Assembly: GCA_902363255.1 (NCBI GenBank)
Contig: CABIZO010000013.1
Span: 1 to 30,268 of the forward strand
Length of the DNA: 30,268 nt
Origin: Peptostreptococcaceae bacterium
GTDB lineage: Bacteria; Bacillota; Clostridia; Peptostreptococcales; Peptostreptococcaceae
Direction of reading: 5' to 3'
Each line of letters begins with the position of its first letter. The first letter of the stretch is position 1. Under the pieces are notes generated by a model, which saw only the letters and a program-made list of their open reading frames with translations, did not search any database and was not told the origin of the DNA. Positions 14,696 to 22,832 of the stretch are shown one piece after another. A program made the translations under genes and the position numbers.

Positions 14696-15643
14696 ATGAT
14701 AGAAATAGAAAAACCAAAAGTAGATATTGTAGAACTTGGTGAAGATTATAGATATGGAAAATTTGTCATTGAACCTTTAGAAAGAGGATATGGAATTACT
14801 ATAGGGAATGCTCTTAGAAGAATATTATTATCTTCTTTACCTGGTGTAGCAGTGAATTCTATAAGAATAGATGGTGTTCTTCATGAATTCTCAACAGTAC
14901 CAGGAGTTAAAGAAGATGTTACTGAAATAATATTAACTTTAAAAGAACTTTCTGCAAACATAGATGGTGAAGGAAGTAGAACTCTTAAAATACAGGCTCA
15001 AGGACCATGTACTGTAACAGGTGCAGATATAATCTGTCCTCCAGATGTTGAAATATTAAACAAAGACTTAGTTATTGCTACTTTAGATGACAATGCTAAA
15101 TTTAATATGGAAATAAACATCGATAAAGGTAGAGGATATGTTCCAGCCGAGGAAAACAAAACTGAAAATATGCCTATAGGTGTTTTACCTGTAGACTCAA
15201 TATACACTCCCGTACAAAAAGTTAGCTACCATGTAGAAAACACTAGAGTTGGTCAAAAATCAGATTATGATAAATTAACACTTGAAGTTTGGACTAATGG
15301 AAGCATTAATCCTCAAGAGGGAATATCTCTTGCAGCTAAAGTATTAGTTGAGCATTTAAATCTATTCATTGACTTAACTGAGCATGTAAGCAATGTTGAA
15401 ATAATGGTAGAAAAAGAAGAAGATCAAAAAGAAAAAGTTCTTGAAATGACTATCGAAGAGCTTGATTTATCAGTAAGATCTTACAACTGTTTAAAAAGAG
15501 CGGGAATTAATACAGTTGAAGAATTAGCTAATAAATCAGAAGATGATATGATGAAGGTTAGAAACCTTGGTAAAAAATCACTTGAAGAAGTTATTCAAAA
15601 ACTTGAAGAATTAGGTTTAGGACTTAAACCTAGCGAAGAATAA
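14696..15643 (+). CDS. rpoA: RNA polymerase alpha subunit
   Basis: The alpha subunit (315 residues) dimerises to start RNA polymerase assembly and contacts UP elements and activators. The N-terminal domain has YGITIGNALRRILLSSLPG (residues 32-50). The C-terminal domain (about 248-312) has LSVRSYNCLKRAGI, whose R261 and N264 correspond to DNA-contact residues R265 and N268 of E. coli, and the HhH region VRNLGKKSLEEV. The frame extends upstream to 14651, but AAGGAGGG at 14681-14688 sets the ATG at 14696. It lies 74 bases after rpsD and 21 bases before rplQ. Confidence 0.97.
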   Translation: MIEIEKPKVDIVELGEDYRYGKFVIEPLERGYGITIGNALRRILLSSLPGVAVNSIRIDGVLHEFSTVPGVKEDVTEIILTLKELSANIDGEGSRTLKIQAQGPCTVTGADIICPPDVEILNKDLVIATLDDNAKFNMEINIDKGRGYVPAEENKTENMPIGVLPVDSIYTPVQKVSYHVENTRVGQKSDYDKLTLEVWTNGSINPQEGISLAAKVLVEHLNLFIDLTEHVSNVEIMVEKEEDQKEKVLEMTIEELDLSVRSYNCLKRAGINTVEELANKSEDDMMKVRNLGKKSLEEVIQKLEELGLGLKPSEE

Positions 15644-15664
15644 GCGAGCAAAGGAGGGATTGGC

Positions 15665-16006
15665 GTGGCTAATTACCGTAAATTAGGACGTGTGACATCA
15701 CACAGAAACCTTATGTTAAGAAACTTAGTAACTGACTTACTAAGATGTGGTAGAATAGAAACTACAGTAACAAGAGCAAAAGAAACTCGTAGAATGGCTG
15801 AAAAGATGATAACTCTTGCTAAAAGAGGAGATCTTCATGCTAGAAGACAAGTTTTAGCTTACGTTATGGATGAAACAGTAGTAAACAACTTATTCACTGA
15901 TATAGCTCCAAAATATGCTGAGAGAAATGGTGGATACACTAGAATAATCAAAAAAGGGCCAAGAAGAGGCGATGCAGCTGAAATGGCATTTATTGAATTA
16001 GTTTAG
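15665..16006 (+). CDS. rplQ: 50S ribosomal protein L17
   Basis: L17 (113 residues) is near the tunnel exit. ANYRKLGRVTSHRNLMLRNL (residues 2-21) and the C-terminal YTRIIKKGPRRGDAAEMAFIELV (read as YTRIIKKGPRRGDAAEMA then FIELV) are diagnostic. The start codon is GTG, following AAAGGAGGG. It is the last gene of the ribosomal cluster; a strong terminator begins 17 bases later. Confidence 0.98.
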   Translation: MANYRKLGRVTSHRNLMLRNLVTDLLRCGRIETTVTRAKETRRMAEKMITLAKRGDLHARRQVLAYVMDETVVNNLFTDIAPKYAERNGGYTRIIKKGPRRGDAAEMAFIELV

Positions 16007-16022
16007 TAAATAGTTTATATAT

Positions 16023-16059
16023 AAAAAAGATTAAGTTTGATGGGCTTAATCTTTTTTTT
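16023..16059 (+). terminator. Terminator of the S10-spc-alpha cluster
   Basis: AAAAAAGATTAAG (16023-16035) pairs with CTTAATCTTTTTT (16045-16057) around a nine-base loop, ending in eight T residues. It is a strong intrinsic terminator 17 bases after rplQ. Confidence 0.9.
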
Positions 16060-16123
16060 ATGCAAATAATACTAATAAAAAGCACATTATATAATCAAAG
16101 GAATTATTTTTTAATTGGAACTG

Positions 16124-16132
16124 TGATATAAT
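16124..16132 (+). promoter_or_regulatory. Extended -10 promoter of ecfA1-ecfA2-ecfT-truA
   Basis: TGA plus TATAAT (16127-16132) forms an extended -10 element; the -35 region is T-rich but not consensus. It lies 48 bases before ecfA1 and after the cluster terminator, so the transporter genes have their own start. Confidence 0.6.
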
Positions 16133-16179
16133 ATTAAGATATAAATTTTAAATTACTACTTTAAGAAGGAGTAGAATAG

Positions 16180-17016
16180 ATGAATAATATTATAAATGTT
16201 AACAATATTTCATACGAATACATAACTGAGGAATCTAGTTTTAAAGCTATAGATAATTTAAGTTTAGAAGTTAAACAAGGTGAATTCGTAGCTATTATTG
16301 GTCATAATGGTTCGGGAAAATCAACATTATCTAAAAATTTAAATGCTATTTTGATGCCAACGCAAGGCAATATTCTTATAGATGGTAACGACACAAAAGA
16401 TGAAGAAAAACTATGGGATATAAGGCAAACAGCAGGTATGGTATTCCAAAATCCAGATAACCAAATAGTTGCAACTATAGTAGAAGAGGATGTAGCGTTT
16501 GGACCGGAAAACTTAGGAATAGAACCTAAGATAATTAGAGAAAGAGTAAAAGAGGCTCTTGAAAGTGTGGGTATTACGGAATTAAAAGATAGACAACCGC
16601 ACTTGTTATCTGGAGGACAAAAACAAAGGGTTGCCATAGCAGGAATAATTGCTATGAGACCAAAATGTATAATATTTGATGAGGCAACGGCAATGCTTGA
16701 TCCATCAGGTAGAAAAGAAGTTATGAACGTAATAGAAAAACTTAATAAAGAAGAAAATATTACAGTATTACACATAACTCACTATATGGAAGAGGCTGTA
16801 GAAGCTGATAGAGTCATAGTTATGGACAAAGGACGTAAAGTATTAGAAGGAACACCGAGAGAAGTCTTTAGAAACGTAGAAAAGCTTAAGAAAATAGGAT
16901 TAGATGTTCCTTACATGACAGAACTAGCCACTTCTTTAAAAGAAGAAGGAATAGAGATTAATGATGATATATTAACAGTAGATGAGATGGTGGTGAAATT
17001 ATGTCAATTATTATAA
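16180..17016 (+). CDS. ecfA1: ECF transporter ATPase A1 (EcfA1)
   Basis: One of two ATPases (278 residues) of the energy-coupling factor module, which powers uptake of vitamins and metal ions through interchangeable S components encoded elsewhere. Walker A GHNGSGKST is at 41-49, the Q-loop VFQNPDNQ at 88-95, the signature LSGGQ at 143-147, Walker B IIFDEATAMLD near 164-174 with catalytic E168, and the switch His at 201. The FDEAT/AMLD wording instead of the usual LDEPT/AGLD is typical of EcfA1 (CbiO1). It overlaps ecfA2 by 16 bases. Since the riboflavin genes lie downstream, RibU could be one partner, but no S component gene is present. Confidence 0.95.
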   Translation: MNNIINVNNISYEYITEESSFKAIDNLSLEVKQGEFVAIIGHNGSGKSTLSKNLNAILMPTQGNILIDGNDTKDEEKLWDIRQTAGMVFQNPDNQIVATIVEEDVAFGPENLGIEPKIIRERVKEALESVGITELKDRQPHLLSGGQKQRVAIAGIIAMRPKCIIFDEATAMLDPSGRKEVMNVIEKLNKEENITVLHITHYMEEAVEADRVIVMDKGRKVLEGTPREVFRNVEKLKKIGLDVPYMTELATSLKEEGIEINDDILTVDEMVVKLCQLL

Positions 17017-17867
17017 AAAACTTAACTTATATTTATGATGAAGGTATGCCTTTTGCTAGTAAAGCATTAGATAATATATCATTTGAAATAAAAGATAGAG
17101 ATTTTGTTGGATTAATAGGTCATACTGGATCAGGAAAATCTACTCTTATACAGCATTTAAATGGTCTTATAAAGCCATCATCAGGAGAAATTATTATAAA
17201 TGATTTTAACATAACTAAAGAAAATCAAAATTTAACTGAAATTAGAAAAAGAGTAGGGATAGTATTTCAATATCCTGAATATCAACTATTTGAAGAAACA
17301 GTTGAAAAAGACATAGCCTTTGGGCCTTCTAATTTGAATTTAAGCAATGAAGAAATAGCTATTAGGGTAAAAGACTCTATGGAAGCTGTAGGACTTGATT
17401 ATGAAGAATATAAAGATAAATCACCTTTTGATTTATCAGGTGGTCAAAAGCGTAGAGTAGCAATAGCTGGTGTTATAGCGATGAATCCAGAATTATTGAT
17501 TTTAGATGAACCTACTGCAGGGTTGGATCCTGGAGGAAGAGATGAAATCTTTGCGTTAATCAAAAGATTACACACAGAAAGTAATATGACTATAATACTA
17601 TCTTCTCATAGTATGGATGATATGGCTAAAATAGCTAAAACAATAATAGTCATGAATCATGGTAAAGTTGAATTTATGGGAACGCCTAAAGAAATATTTA
17701 ATAATCATGCTTCAAGGCTAAAAGAAATAGGATTAGATATACCACAAGTTTTAGAATTAGCTATTAAATTAAAAGATAAAGGTTTTGATATAAAAACAGA
17801 TGTCTTAACAATAGAAGAAATAAAAGAAGAAATACTAAACTTTATGAAAGGAAGAAAGAAATGTTAA
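17001..17867 (+). CDS. ecfA2: ECF transporter ATPase A2 (EcfA2)
   Basis: Second ATPase (288 residues) of the ECF module, forming a heterodimer with EcfA1. Walker A GHTGSGKST is at residues 40-48, the Q-loop VFQYPEYQLF at 88-97, LSGGQ at 145-149, Walker B LLILDEPTAGLD at 165-176 and the switch His at 203. The start lies 16 bases inside ecfA1 and the end overlaps ecfT by seven bases, so the three proteins are probably made in fixed ratio. The C-terminal helical extension (about 215-288) fits the A-subunit family. Confidence 0.95.
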   Translation: MSIIIKNLTYIYDEGMPFASKALDNISFEIKDRDFVGLIGHTGSGKSTLIQHLNGLIKPSSGEIIINDFNITKENQNLTEIRKRVGIVFQYPEYQLFEETVEKDIAFGPSNLNLSNEEIAIRVKDSMEAVGLDYEEYKDKSPFDLSGGQKRRVAIAGVIAMNPELLILDEPTAGLDPGGRDEIFALIKRLHTESNMTIILSSHSMDDMAKIAKTIIVMNHGKVEFMGTPKEIFNNHASRLKEIGLDIPQVLELAIKLKDKGFDIKTDVLTIEEIKEEILNFMKGRKKC

Positions 17868-18658
17868 AAGATATAACCATAGGTCAATATTATCCTGCAA
17901 ATTCTTGTATTCATAAGTTAGATTCAACAACAAAGCTTGTTGCAACAATAGTATTCATGGTATCTTTATTTGTAGTAAATAAATTTTGGCCATACTTATT
18001 AGTAGCTGCAGCATTAGTTGCAGTAATAAAAATGTCTCAAATACCTCTTAAATATATTTTAAAAGGTATAAAACCTCTTAGATGGATAATTCTATTTACT
18101 TTTGTTATAAATATATTCTTTTTACCTGGTGAGGTAATTTGGAAATTTGGTTTTTTAACATTAACTAGAGAAGGTATAAGTCAGGCTATTTTTATGTCTA
18201 TAAGATTAATATTTTTAGTTGTAGGGACATCTTTACTTACTTTGACAACTTCTCCTATACAGCTTACAGACGGTATAGAAAGAGCTTTAAGTCCTTTTAA
18301 AAAGATAGGTATGCCTGTACATGAGTTAGCTATGATGATGACAATAGCACTTAGATTTATACCTACATTATTAGATGAAACAGATAAGATTATGAAAGCT
18401 CAAATGTCTAGAGGAGCAGATTTTGAAAGTAGTAACATAATAAATAGGGCTAAAAACTTAGTACCATTATTGGTGCCTCTATTTGTTAGTGCTTTTAGAA
18501 GAGCTGATGAATTAGCTATGGCTATGGAAGCTAGATGTTATAGAGGTGGATATAATAGAACCAAGATGAAAGAAGCTAAAATTACTAGGGCTGACTATAC
18601 GGCCTATGTTTTACAAGTTGTATTTTTGGCAATCATAATAGTAACTAAATTCATATAA
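17861..18658 (+). CDS. ecfT: ECF transporter transmembrane subunit EcfT
   Basis: EcfT (265 residues) is the membrane scaffold joining the ATPases to the substrate-binding S component. Hydrophobic segments lie at about residues 27-55, 72-90, 100-125 and near the C-terminus (242-263). The two short Ala-Arg-Gly-type coupling motifs occur as MSRGADF (about 182-188) and MEARCYRGG (about 223-231). The ATG follows AAAGGAAGAAAG and overlaps the ecfA2 end. It is followed 13 bases later by truA, an arrangement conserved in firmicutes. Confidence 0.95.
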   Translation: MLKDITIGQYYPANSCIHKLDSTTKLVATIVFMVSLFVVNKFWPYLLVAAALVAVIKMSQIPLKYILKGIKPLRWIILFTFVINIFFLPGEVIWKFGFLTLTREGISQAIFMSIRLIFLVVGTSLLTLTTSPIQLTDGIERALSPFKKIGMPVHELAMMMTIALRFIPTLLDETDKIMKAQMSRGADFESSNIINRAKNLVPLLVPLFVSAFRRADELAMAMEARCYRGGYNRTKMKEAKITRADYTAYVLQVVFLAIIIVTKFI

Positions 18659-18671
18659 AATGAGGAAGTAA

Positions 18672-19403
18672 ATGAGAAATTTAAAACTTACCATACAATA
18701 TGATGGCACAAAATATTGCGGGTGGCAAAAACAGCCTAACTCTTATGGTATACAGGGTACAATAGAATATGCTATCTATGAAATAACAAAAGAAAAAGTA
18801 AATATTACAGGCTCAGGAAGAACTGATGCTGGAGTTCATGCTTTAGGTCAAGTTGCAAACTTTAAGACAAATTCAAGCATACCGGCTAATAGAATCCCAG
18901 ATGCTTTAAATGCAAAGCTGCCAAAAGATATATCTATAATTGACTGCCAGGAAGTATCTGATGATTTTCATTCTAGATACAGTGCAACAGGGAAAATATA
19001 TAGATATTTAATATATAATAAGCCTTATAGAAGCCCATTATACAAGGATACATCATATCATGTTAGATATGACCTTGATATAGATAAAATGCGCTCTGAA
19101 GCTAAATCACTGCTTGGAACACATGATTTTAAAGGATTTATGAGTTCGGGCTCATCAGTAAAAGATACAGTTAGAACTATACGTAATATTACAATTGAGG
19201 AATGTGGAGACTTAATTGTTTTAGAAGTGGAAGGCAATGGATTTTTATACAATATGGTGAGAATTATAGTAGGAACATTGGTGGATACAGGCAGAGGAAG
19301 AATAGATAAATCAATGGAAGAAATAATTGCTTCACAAGATAGGGGAGAAGCAGGTCATACCGCGCCTGCACACGGATTATTTCTTAAAAAAGTTCATTAT
19401 TAA
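18672..19403 (+). CDS. truA: tRNA pseudouridine(38-40) synthase TruA
   Basis: TruA (243 residues) isomerises uridines 38-40 in the anticodon arm of tRNAs. The catalytic aspartate is D52 within GSGRTDAGVHALGQ (47-60). The N-terminal NLKLTIQYDGTKYCGWQKQP and the C-terminal GNGFLYNMVRIIVGTLVDTG (about 207-226) are signatures. The ATG follows TGAGGAAG. It is the last gene of the ecf transcript. No terminator follows, so transcription may read into rplM, whose own -35 box begins three bases past the truA stop. Confidence 0.97.
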   Translation: MRNLKLTIQYDGTKYCGWQKQPNSYGIQGTIEYAIYEITKEKVNITGSGRTDAGVHALGQVANFKTNSSIPANRIPDALNAKLPKDISIIDCQEVSDDFHSRYSATGKIYRYLIYNKPYRSPLYKDTSYHVRYDLDIDKMRSEAKSLLGTHDFKGFMSSGSSVKDTVRTIRNITIEECGDLIVLEVEGNGFLYNMVRIIVGTLVDTGRGRIDKSMEEIIASQDRGEAGHTAPAHGLFLKKVHY

Positions 19404-19405
19404 AC

Positions 19406-19434
19406 TTGACACACCAGGGTCATTGTATTAAAAT
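19406..19434 (+). promoter_or_regulatory. Promoter of rplM-rpsI
   Basis: TTGACA at 19406-19411 and TAAAAT at 19429-19434 are 17 bases apart. It begins directly after the truA stop codon and would give a leader of about 80 bases. Confidence 0.8.
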
Positions 19435-19440
19435 GAATAA

Positions 19441-19505
19441 GAGTGTGCTAGTAAGTCCACATTGCCCCGGACTTTATATATACGGTAGATAAAAAAATTA
19501 GAAAA
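19441..19505 (+). ncRNA. Probable L13 leader (ribosomal protein leader RNA)
   Basis: The rplM 5' untranslated region contains AAGTCC (19453-19458) pairing with GGACTT (19469-19474) around a ten-base loop ending GCCCC. An L13 leader is a known autoregulatory RNA family found upstream of rplM in firmicutes. Position, length and a conserved-looking stem-loop agree with it, but I matched the context and not a covariance model. Confidence 0.55.
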
Positions 19506-19521
19506 TTAAGGAGGGACAACC

Positions 19522-19950
19522 ATGAAAAGTTATATAGCTAAACCAGCTGACGTACAAAGAAACTGGTACGTAGTTGATGCTGAAGGAAAAACATTAGGTC
19601 GTCTTGCTACAGAAATAGCAACTATATTAAGAGGGAAACATAAACCAACATTTACACCACACGTAGACGGTGGAGATTTTGTTGTTGTTGTAAACGCAGC
19701 AAAAGTTCAATTAACAGGAAAGAAATTAGATCAAAAATTATATAGATACCACACTGGTTATGTAGGTGGATTAAAAGAAATAACTTACAGAGAAATGATG
19801 GAAAAGAAACCAGAAGAAGTAGTAGCACATGCAGTTAGCGGAATGTTACCAAAAAATAAATTAAGAAGCAGAATGATGACTAGATTAAGAGTATTCGCAG
19901 GTGCTGAACATACACATGCAGCTCAAAACCCAGTTGAGTTAAACTTCTAG
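19522..19950 (+). CDS. rplM: 50S ribosomal protein L13
   Basis: L13 (142 residues) is one of the first proteins to bind 23S rRNA. WYVVDAEGKTLGRLATEIA (about residues 16-34), RGKHKPTFTPHVDGGDFVVV and the later AVSGMLPKNKLRSRMMTRL identify it. The ATG follows AAGGAGGGACAACC. It is encoded with rpsI as in nearly all bacteria, here 29 bases apart, and probably controls its own leader. Confidence 0.98.
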   Translation: MKSYIAKPADVQRNWYVVDAEGKTLGRLATEIATILRGKHKPTFTPHVDGGDFVVVVNAAKVQLTGKKLDQKLYRYHTGYVGGLKEITYREMMEKKPEEVVAHAVSGMLPKNKLRSRMMTRLRVFAGAEHTHAAQNPVELNF

Positions 19951-19979
19951 TATTAGAATAGGTGAAAGGAGGAGTTATC

Positions 19980-20372
19980 ATGGAAAAAGTACAATTCTAC
20001 GGAACAGGAAGAAGAAAAAGCTCTGTAGCTAGAGTTAGATTAGTTGCAGGTGAAGGAAATATAGTAGTTAATGGAAGAAATGTTGAAGAATACTTCAACT
20101 ACGAAACATTAATAAGAGATGTTAAACAACCATTAGTTTTAACAAACAACGAAAATAAATACGATGTAATAGTAAAAGTTGAAGGTGGAGGATTCACTGG
20201 ACAAGCTGGAGCTATAAGACATGGTATATCAAGAGCTTTATTAAAAGCTGATGCTGAGTTAAGAGGAGACTTAAAGAAAGCTGGATTCTTAACAAGAGAT
20301 GCAAGAATGAAAGAAAGAAAGAAATATGGTTTAAAAGCTGCAAGAAGAGCGCCTCAGTTCTCAAAAAGATAG
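19980..20372 (+). CDS. rpsI: 30S ribosomal protein S9
   Basis: S9 (130 residues) reaches its C-terminal tail to the P-site tRNA. FYGTGRRKSSVARVRLVAGEG (split as FYGTGRRKSS and VARVRLVAGEG) and the end KKYGLKAARRAPQFSKR with the terminal Lys-Arg that touches tRNA are typical. An in-frame upstream start at 19962 precedes the ribosome binding site AAAGGAGGAG, so the ATG at 19980 is used. A terminator follows. Confidence 0.97.
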   Translation: MEKVQFYGTGRRKSSVARVRLVAGEGNIVVNGRNVEEYFNYETLIRDVKQPLVLTNNENKYDVIVKVEGGGFTGQAGAIRHGISRALLKADAELRGDLKKAGFLTRDARMKERKKYGLKAARRAPQFSKR

Positions 20373-20411
20373 TTTTTATTCAATATTGGAAATTTTTCAA
20401 ATTGTTTATAC

Positions 20412-20449
20412 AAGATGTATTTCAACATTATGTTGGAATACATCTTTTT
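20412..20449 (+). terminator. Terminator after rpsI
   Basis: AAGATGTATTTCAACA (20412-20427) pairs with TGTTGGAATACATCTT (20431-20446) through a 16-pair stem with one G-U, then a run of T. It ends the rplM-rpsI transcript. Confidence 0.9.
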
Positions 20450-20621
20450 ATTATAGATTTTAATTAATAATTTCTTGGGAAATAAAGATAAAAAAGCGAT
20501 AAATTTAATAGATAAGAAAAAATCCTAGGGAAAGTTAATAGTTTTTATAAATATTTCTAATTGAAAAATGTTTGTAATTTTAAAATTTAAATAATTTAAA
20601 TTACAATACTAATTATATTCT
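20450..20621. other. AT-rich gap between converging terminators
   Basis: About 170 bases of very AT-rich DNA lie between the rpsI terminator and the terminator of the opposing rubrerythrin gene. No frame with a ribosome binding site, no repeat and no promoter was recognised. Confidence 0.5.
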
Positions 20622-20655
20622 CAAAAAAAGAGCTAACAACTAGTAGTTGTTAGCT
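20622..20655 (-). terminator. Terminator of the rubrerythrin gene
   Basis: AGCTAACAAC (20631-20640) and GTTGTTAGCT (20646-20655) form a perfect stem around TAGTA. Read on the minus strand it is followed by a C and seven T residues (the A run at 20622-20628), so it ends the minus-strand transcript. Confidence 0.88.
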
Positions 20656-20703
20656 TAACCTATATTGGGTAGTGGAATTATTTATTTAATATAAATTACT
20701 GGC

Positions 20704-21243
20704 TTATTTATAATTTTCTGATCTAACTTCGAAGTATGATTGAGGATGAGCGCATACAGGACATACTTTAGGAGGAGTTTTACCTTTATGTATATGTCCG
20801 CAATTTTGGCATATCCAATAAACTTCGCCATCTTTCTCAAAAACAGAGTCGTTTTCTAAGTTTGTTAAAAGAGTACGATATCTTTCTTCGTGCTCTTTTT
20901 CTATTTGGCCAACGGCTTCAAATAAATATGCTATTTTATCAAAACCTTCTTCTTTAGCTTCTTTAGCAAAAGTATCATACATATCAGTCCATTCGTAATG
21001 CTCACCTGAAGCGGCATCTTTTAAATTTTCCATAGTAGATGGTATACCATCATGTAAAAGTTTAAACCATATTTTAGCATGTTCTTTTTCATTATTTGCA
21101 GTTTCTTCAAATATATTAGCTATTTGATTATAGCCTTCTTTTCTTGCTTTAGAAGCATAATAAGTATATTTAGTTCTTGCTTGCGCTTCTCCTGCAAAAG
21201 CAGATAATAAATTTTTTTCTGTTTTACTTCCCTTTAATTCCAT
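20704..21243 (-). CDS. rbr: Rubrerythrin
   Basis: Rubrerythrin (179 residues) reduces hydrogen peroxide in anaerobes using a ferritin-like di-iron site fed with electrons by a rubredoxin-type iron centre. The di-iron domain has E19 and the two ExxH motifs EKEH (52-55 and 115-118). The C-terminal rubredoxin domain carries C145-x2-C148 and C161-x2-C164 (CQNCGH and CPVCAHP). The ATG is preceded, on the minus strand, by AAGGGAGGAAATAATT. It is a single-gene transcript with its own promoter and terminator, opposite to all neighbours. It fits a strict anaerobe and is not functionally tied to the ribosomal or riboflavin genes. Confidence 0.95.
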   Translation of the reverse strand: MELKGSKTEKNLLSAFAGEAQARTKYTYYASKARKEGYNQIANIFEETANNEKEHAKIWFKLLHDGIPSTMENLKDAASGEHYEWTDMYDTFAKEAKEEGFDKIAYLFEAVGQIEKEHEERYRTLLTNLENDSVFEKDGEVYWICQNCGHIHKGKTPPKVCPVCAHPQSYFEVRSENYK

Positions 21244-21306
21244 AATTATTTCCTCCCTTAAATTGAGATATTTAACATATATTATTGATAAATATTTTCT
21301 CTACGC

Positions 21307-21335
21307 TATATATATACCACAAAATGGTAAATCAA
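21307..21335 (-). promoter_or_regulatory. Promoter of the rubrerythrin gene, with inverted repeat in the spacer
   Basis: Read on the minus strand, TTGATT (21330-21335) and TATATA (21307-21312) are 17 bases apart. The spacer holds an inverted repeat, TACCA and TGGTA (21315-21319 and 21325-21329), which could be an operator. It does not match the PerR box as I know it. Confidence 0.5.
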
Positions 21336-21390
21336 AACATGAAAAATGTAATTTTTCTAAAAGTTTCATTTCTAAATAAAATAAAAATAA

Positions 21391-21419
21391 TTGACAAGGA
21401 AAATATATTATACTAATAT
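21391..21419 (+). promoter_or_regulatory. Promoter of the riboflavin operon
   Basis: TTGACA at 21391-21396 and TAATAT at 21414-21419 are 17 bases apart. Transcription would start about ten bases before the FMN aptamer. The rubrerythrin promoter diverges about 60 bases away. Confidence 0.8.
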
Positions 21420-21436
21420 TATCTTAATTGAATAAG

Positions 21437-21545
21437 ATCTTCAGGGCAGGGTGAAATTCCCTACCGGTGGTTATAGCCCACGAGCCGTTATGGCATGATT
21501 CGGTGAAATTCCGAAGCCGACAGTAAAGTCTGGATGAAAGAAGAT
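21437..21545 (+). ncRNA. FMN riboswitch (RFN element) aptamer
   Basis: The conserved RFN core is plain: AGGGCAGGGTGAAATTCCC, then CTACCGGTGG, GCCCACGAGCC, TTCGGTGAAATTCCGAAGCC, GACAGTAAAGTCTGGATG. ATCTT at 21437-21441 closes stem P1 with AAGAT at 21541-21545. When FMN binds, this family turns off expression of riboflavin synthesis or transport genes. The ribD operon follows, after two terminator hairpins. Confidence 0.97.
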
Positions 21546-21585
21546 AAAACTAATCTAATTTAAGTTTAATTATTTGAATTATATG

Positions 21586-21618
21586 CTCTGGAATGAATTT
21601 ATCATTTCAGGGTTTTTT
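21586..21618 (+). terminator. Riboswitch expression-platform terminator 1
   Basis: CTCTGGAATGA (21586-21596) pairs with TCATTTCAGGG (21602-21612), 11 pairs including two G-U, followed by six T residues. TAATCTAAT (21551-21559) and ATTAGATTA (21642-21650), perfect complements, flank it and could form an alternative enclosing stem. Confidence 0.75.
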
Positions 21619-21669
21619 AATTTAGAATTAAATAATATATTATTAGATTAATAAACTTATGGAAATCTT

Positions 21670-21697
21670 GCCTTGAACATATTGTTCAAGGCTTTTT
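21670..21697 (+). terminator. Second terminator before ribD
   Basis: GCCTTGAACA (21670-21679) pairs perfectly with TGTTCAAGGC (21683-21692) around a three-base loop, followed by TTTTTATATTT. It lies 31 bases before the ribD start. It is stronger than terminator 1 and has no obvious antiterminator partner in the aptamer. Confidence 0.8.
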
Positions 21698-21728
21698 ATA
21701 TTTGTGGTGGTTTTACTGGAGGTAAACT

Positions 21729-22832
21729 ATGAGTGATAAAAAATATATGAAAAGAGCGTTAGAACTTGCTATGAATGGATGTGGTTTTGTAAATCCAAAT
21801 CCTATGGTAGGAGCTGTTATTGTAAAAGATAAAGAAATAATAGGTGAAGGATATCATGAAGCTTATGGAATGTTTCATGCGGAACGTAATGCTATTAAAA
21901 ATTGTAAAAAATCTCCTAAAGGCGCAACTATATATGTAACCCTAGAACCTTGCTGTCATTATGGAAAAACTCCGCCTTGCACAAAAGCTATTATTGAAAG
22001 TGGTATAAGTAAGGTTGTTATAGGTTCATTAGATCCAAATCCATTAGTTGCAGGAAAAGGGATAGAAATTCTTCGTAATAATAATATAGAAGTTGTGGAA
22101 GGAGTATTAAAAGAGGAATGTGATTGTATTAATGAAGTGTTCTTTCATTATATAAAAACCAAAACACCTTATGTTGTAATGAAATATGCTATGACTATGG
22201 ATGGAAAAATAGCAACTTATACTGGTAAATCAAAATGGATAACAGGAGACACTTCAAGAAAGAGAGTACATAAAGATAGACATAAATATAGTGGGATAAT
22301 GGTTGGAGTTGAAACAGTATTATTAGATGATCCCATGCTTAATTGTAGATTAGAAAATAGTAAAAATCCTACAAGGATAATCTGTGACACAAATTTAAGA
22401 ACACCTATTAATTGTCAAATAGTAAACACAGCAAATAAAATACCTACAATAATAGCTACAAGTAATGCAGATAAAGAAAAACAAAAATTATACGTAGATA
22501 AAGGGTGTAGGATTGTAGTTGTTCCTAAAAAAGATAATCATATTGATTTAAAGGAATTAATGTACATGCTTGGTAAAGAAAAAATGGATAGTATTCTTTT
22601 AGAAGGTGGAGGAACTTTAAACTGGTCAGCATTACAAAGTGGAATAGTGAATAAAGTTCAAACTTATATTGCTCCAAAAATATTTGGAGGAGAAAAAGCT
22701 AAATCACCAATATCAGGATTGGGGGTAAATTGCCCACAAGAATCCTTTTATTTAAGTAATATCAAAGTAACGAAAATAGATGAAGATATCCTGATAGAAA
22801 GTGAGGTGGTGTCTAAATGTTCACAGGAATAG
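21729..22832 (+). CDS. ribD: Bifunctional pyrimidine deaminase/reductase RibD
   Basis: RibD (367 residues) performs the second and third steps from GTP: deamination of the pyrimidine and NADPH reduction of the ribosyl side chain. The N-terminal deaminase has the zinc motif H50-A-E52 and C75...C84 (EPCCHYGKTPPC). The reductase domain begins near residue 146 with PYVVMKYAMTMDGKIAT and ends with a Gly-rich LLEGGGTLNWS (about 291-301). The ATG follows CTGGAGGTAAACT. It is the first gene after the FMN riboswitch and overlaps ribE by 16 bases. Confidence 0.97.
   Translation: MSDKKYMKRALELAMNGCGFVNPNPMVGAVIVKDKEIIGEGYHEAYGMFHAERNAIKNCKKSPKGATIYVTLEPCCHYGKTPPCTKAIIESGISKVVIGSLDPNPLVAGKGIEILRNNNIEVVEGVLKEECDCINEVFFHYIKTKTPYVVMKYAMTMDGKIATYTGKSKWITGDTSRKRVHKDRHKYSGIMVGVETVLLDDPMLNCRLENSKNPTRIICDTNLRTPINCQIVNTANKIPTIIATSNADKEKQKLYVDKGCRIVVVPKKDNHIDLKELMYMLGKEKMDSILLEGGGTLNWSALQSGIVNKVQTYIAPKIFGGEKAKSPISGLGVNCPQESFYLSNIKVTKIDEDILIESEVVSKCSQE

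Noticed and set aside
16302..16775. A 157-codon open frame on the minus strand inside ecfA1
   Set aside because: It lies entirely antisense to a well supported ATPase gene, has no ribosome binding site and its translation is low-complexity Ser/Ile-rich.
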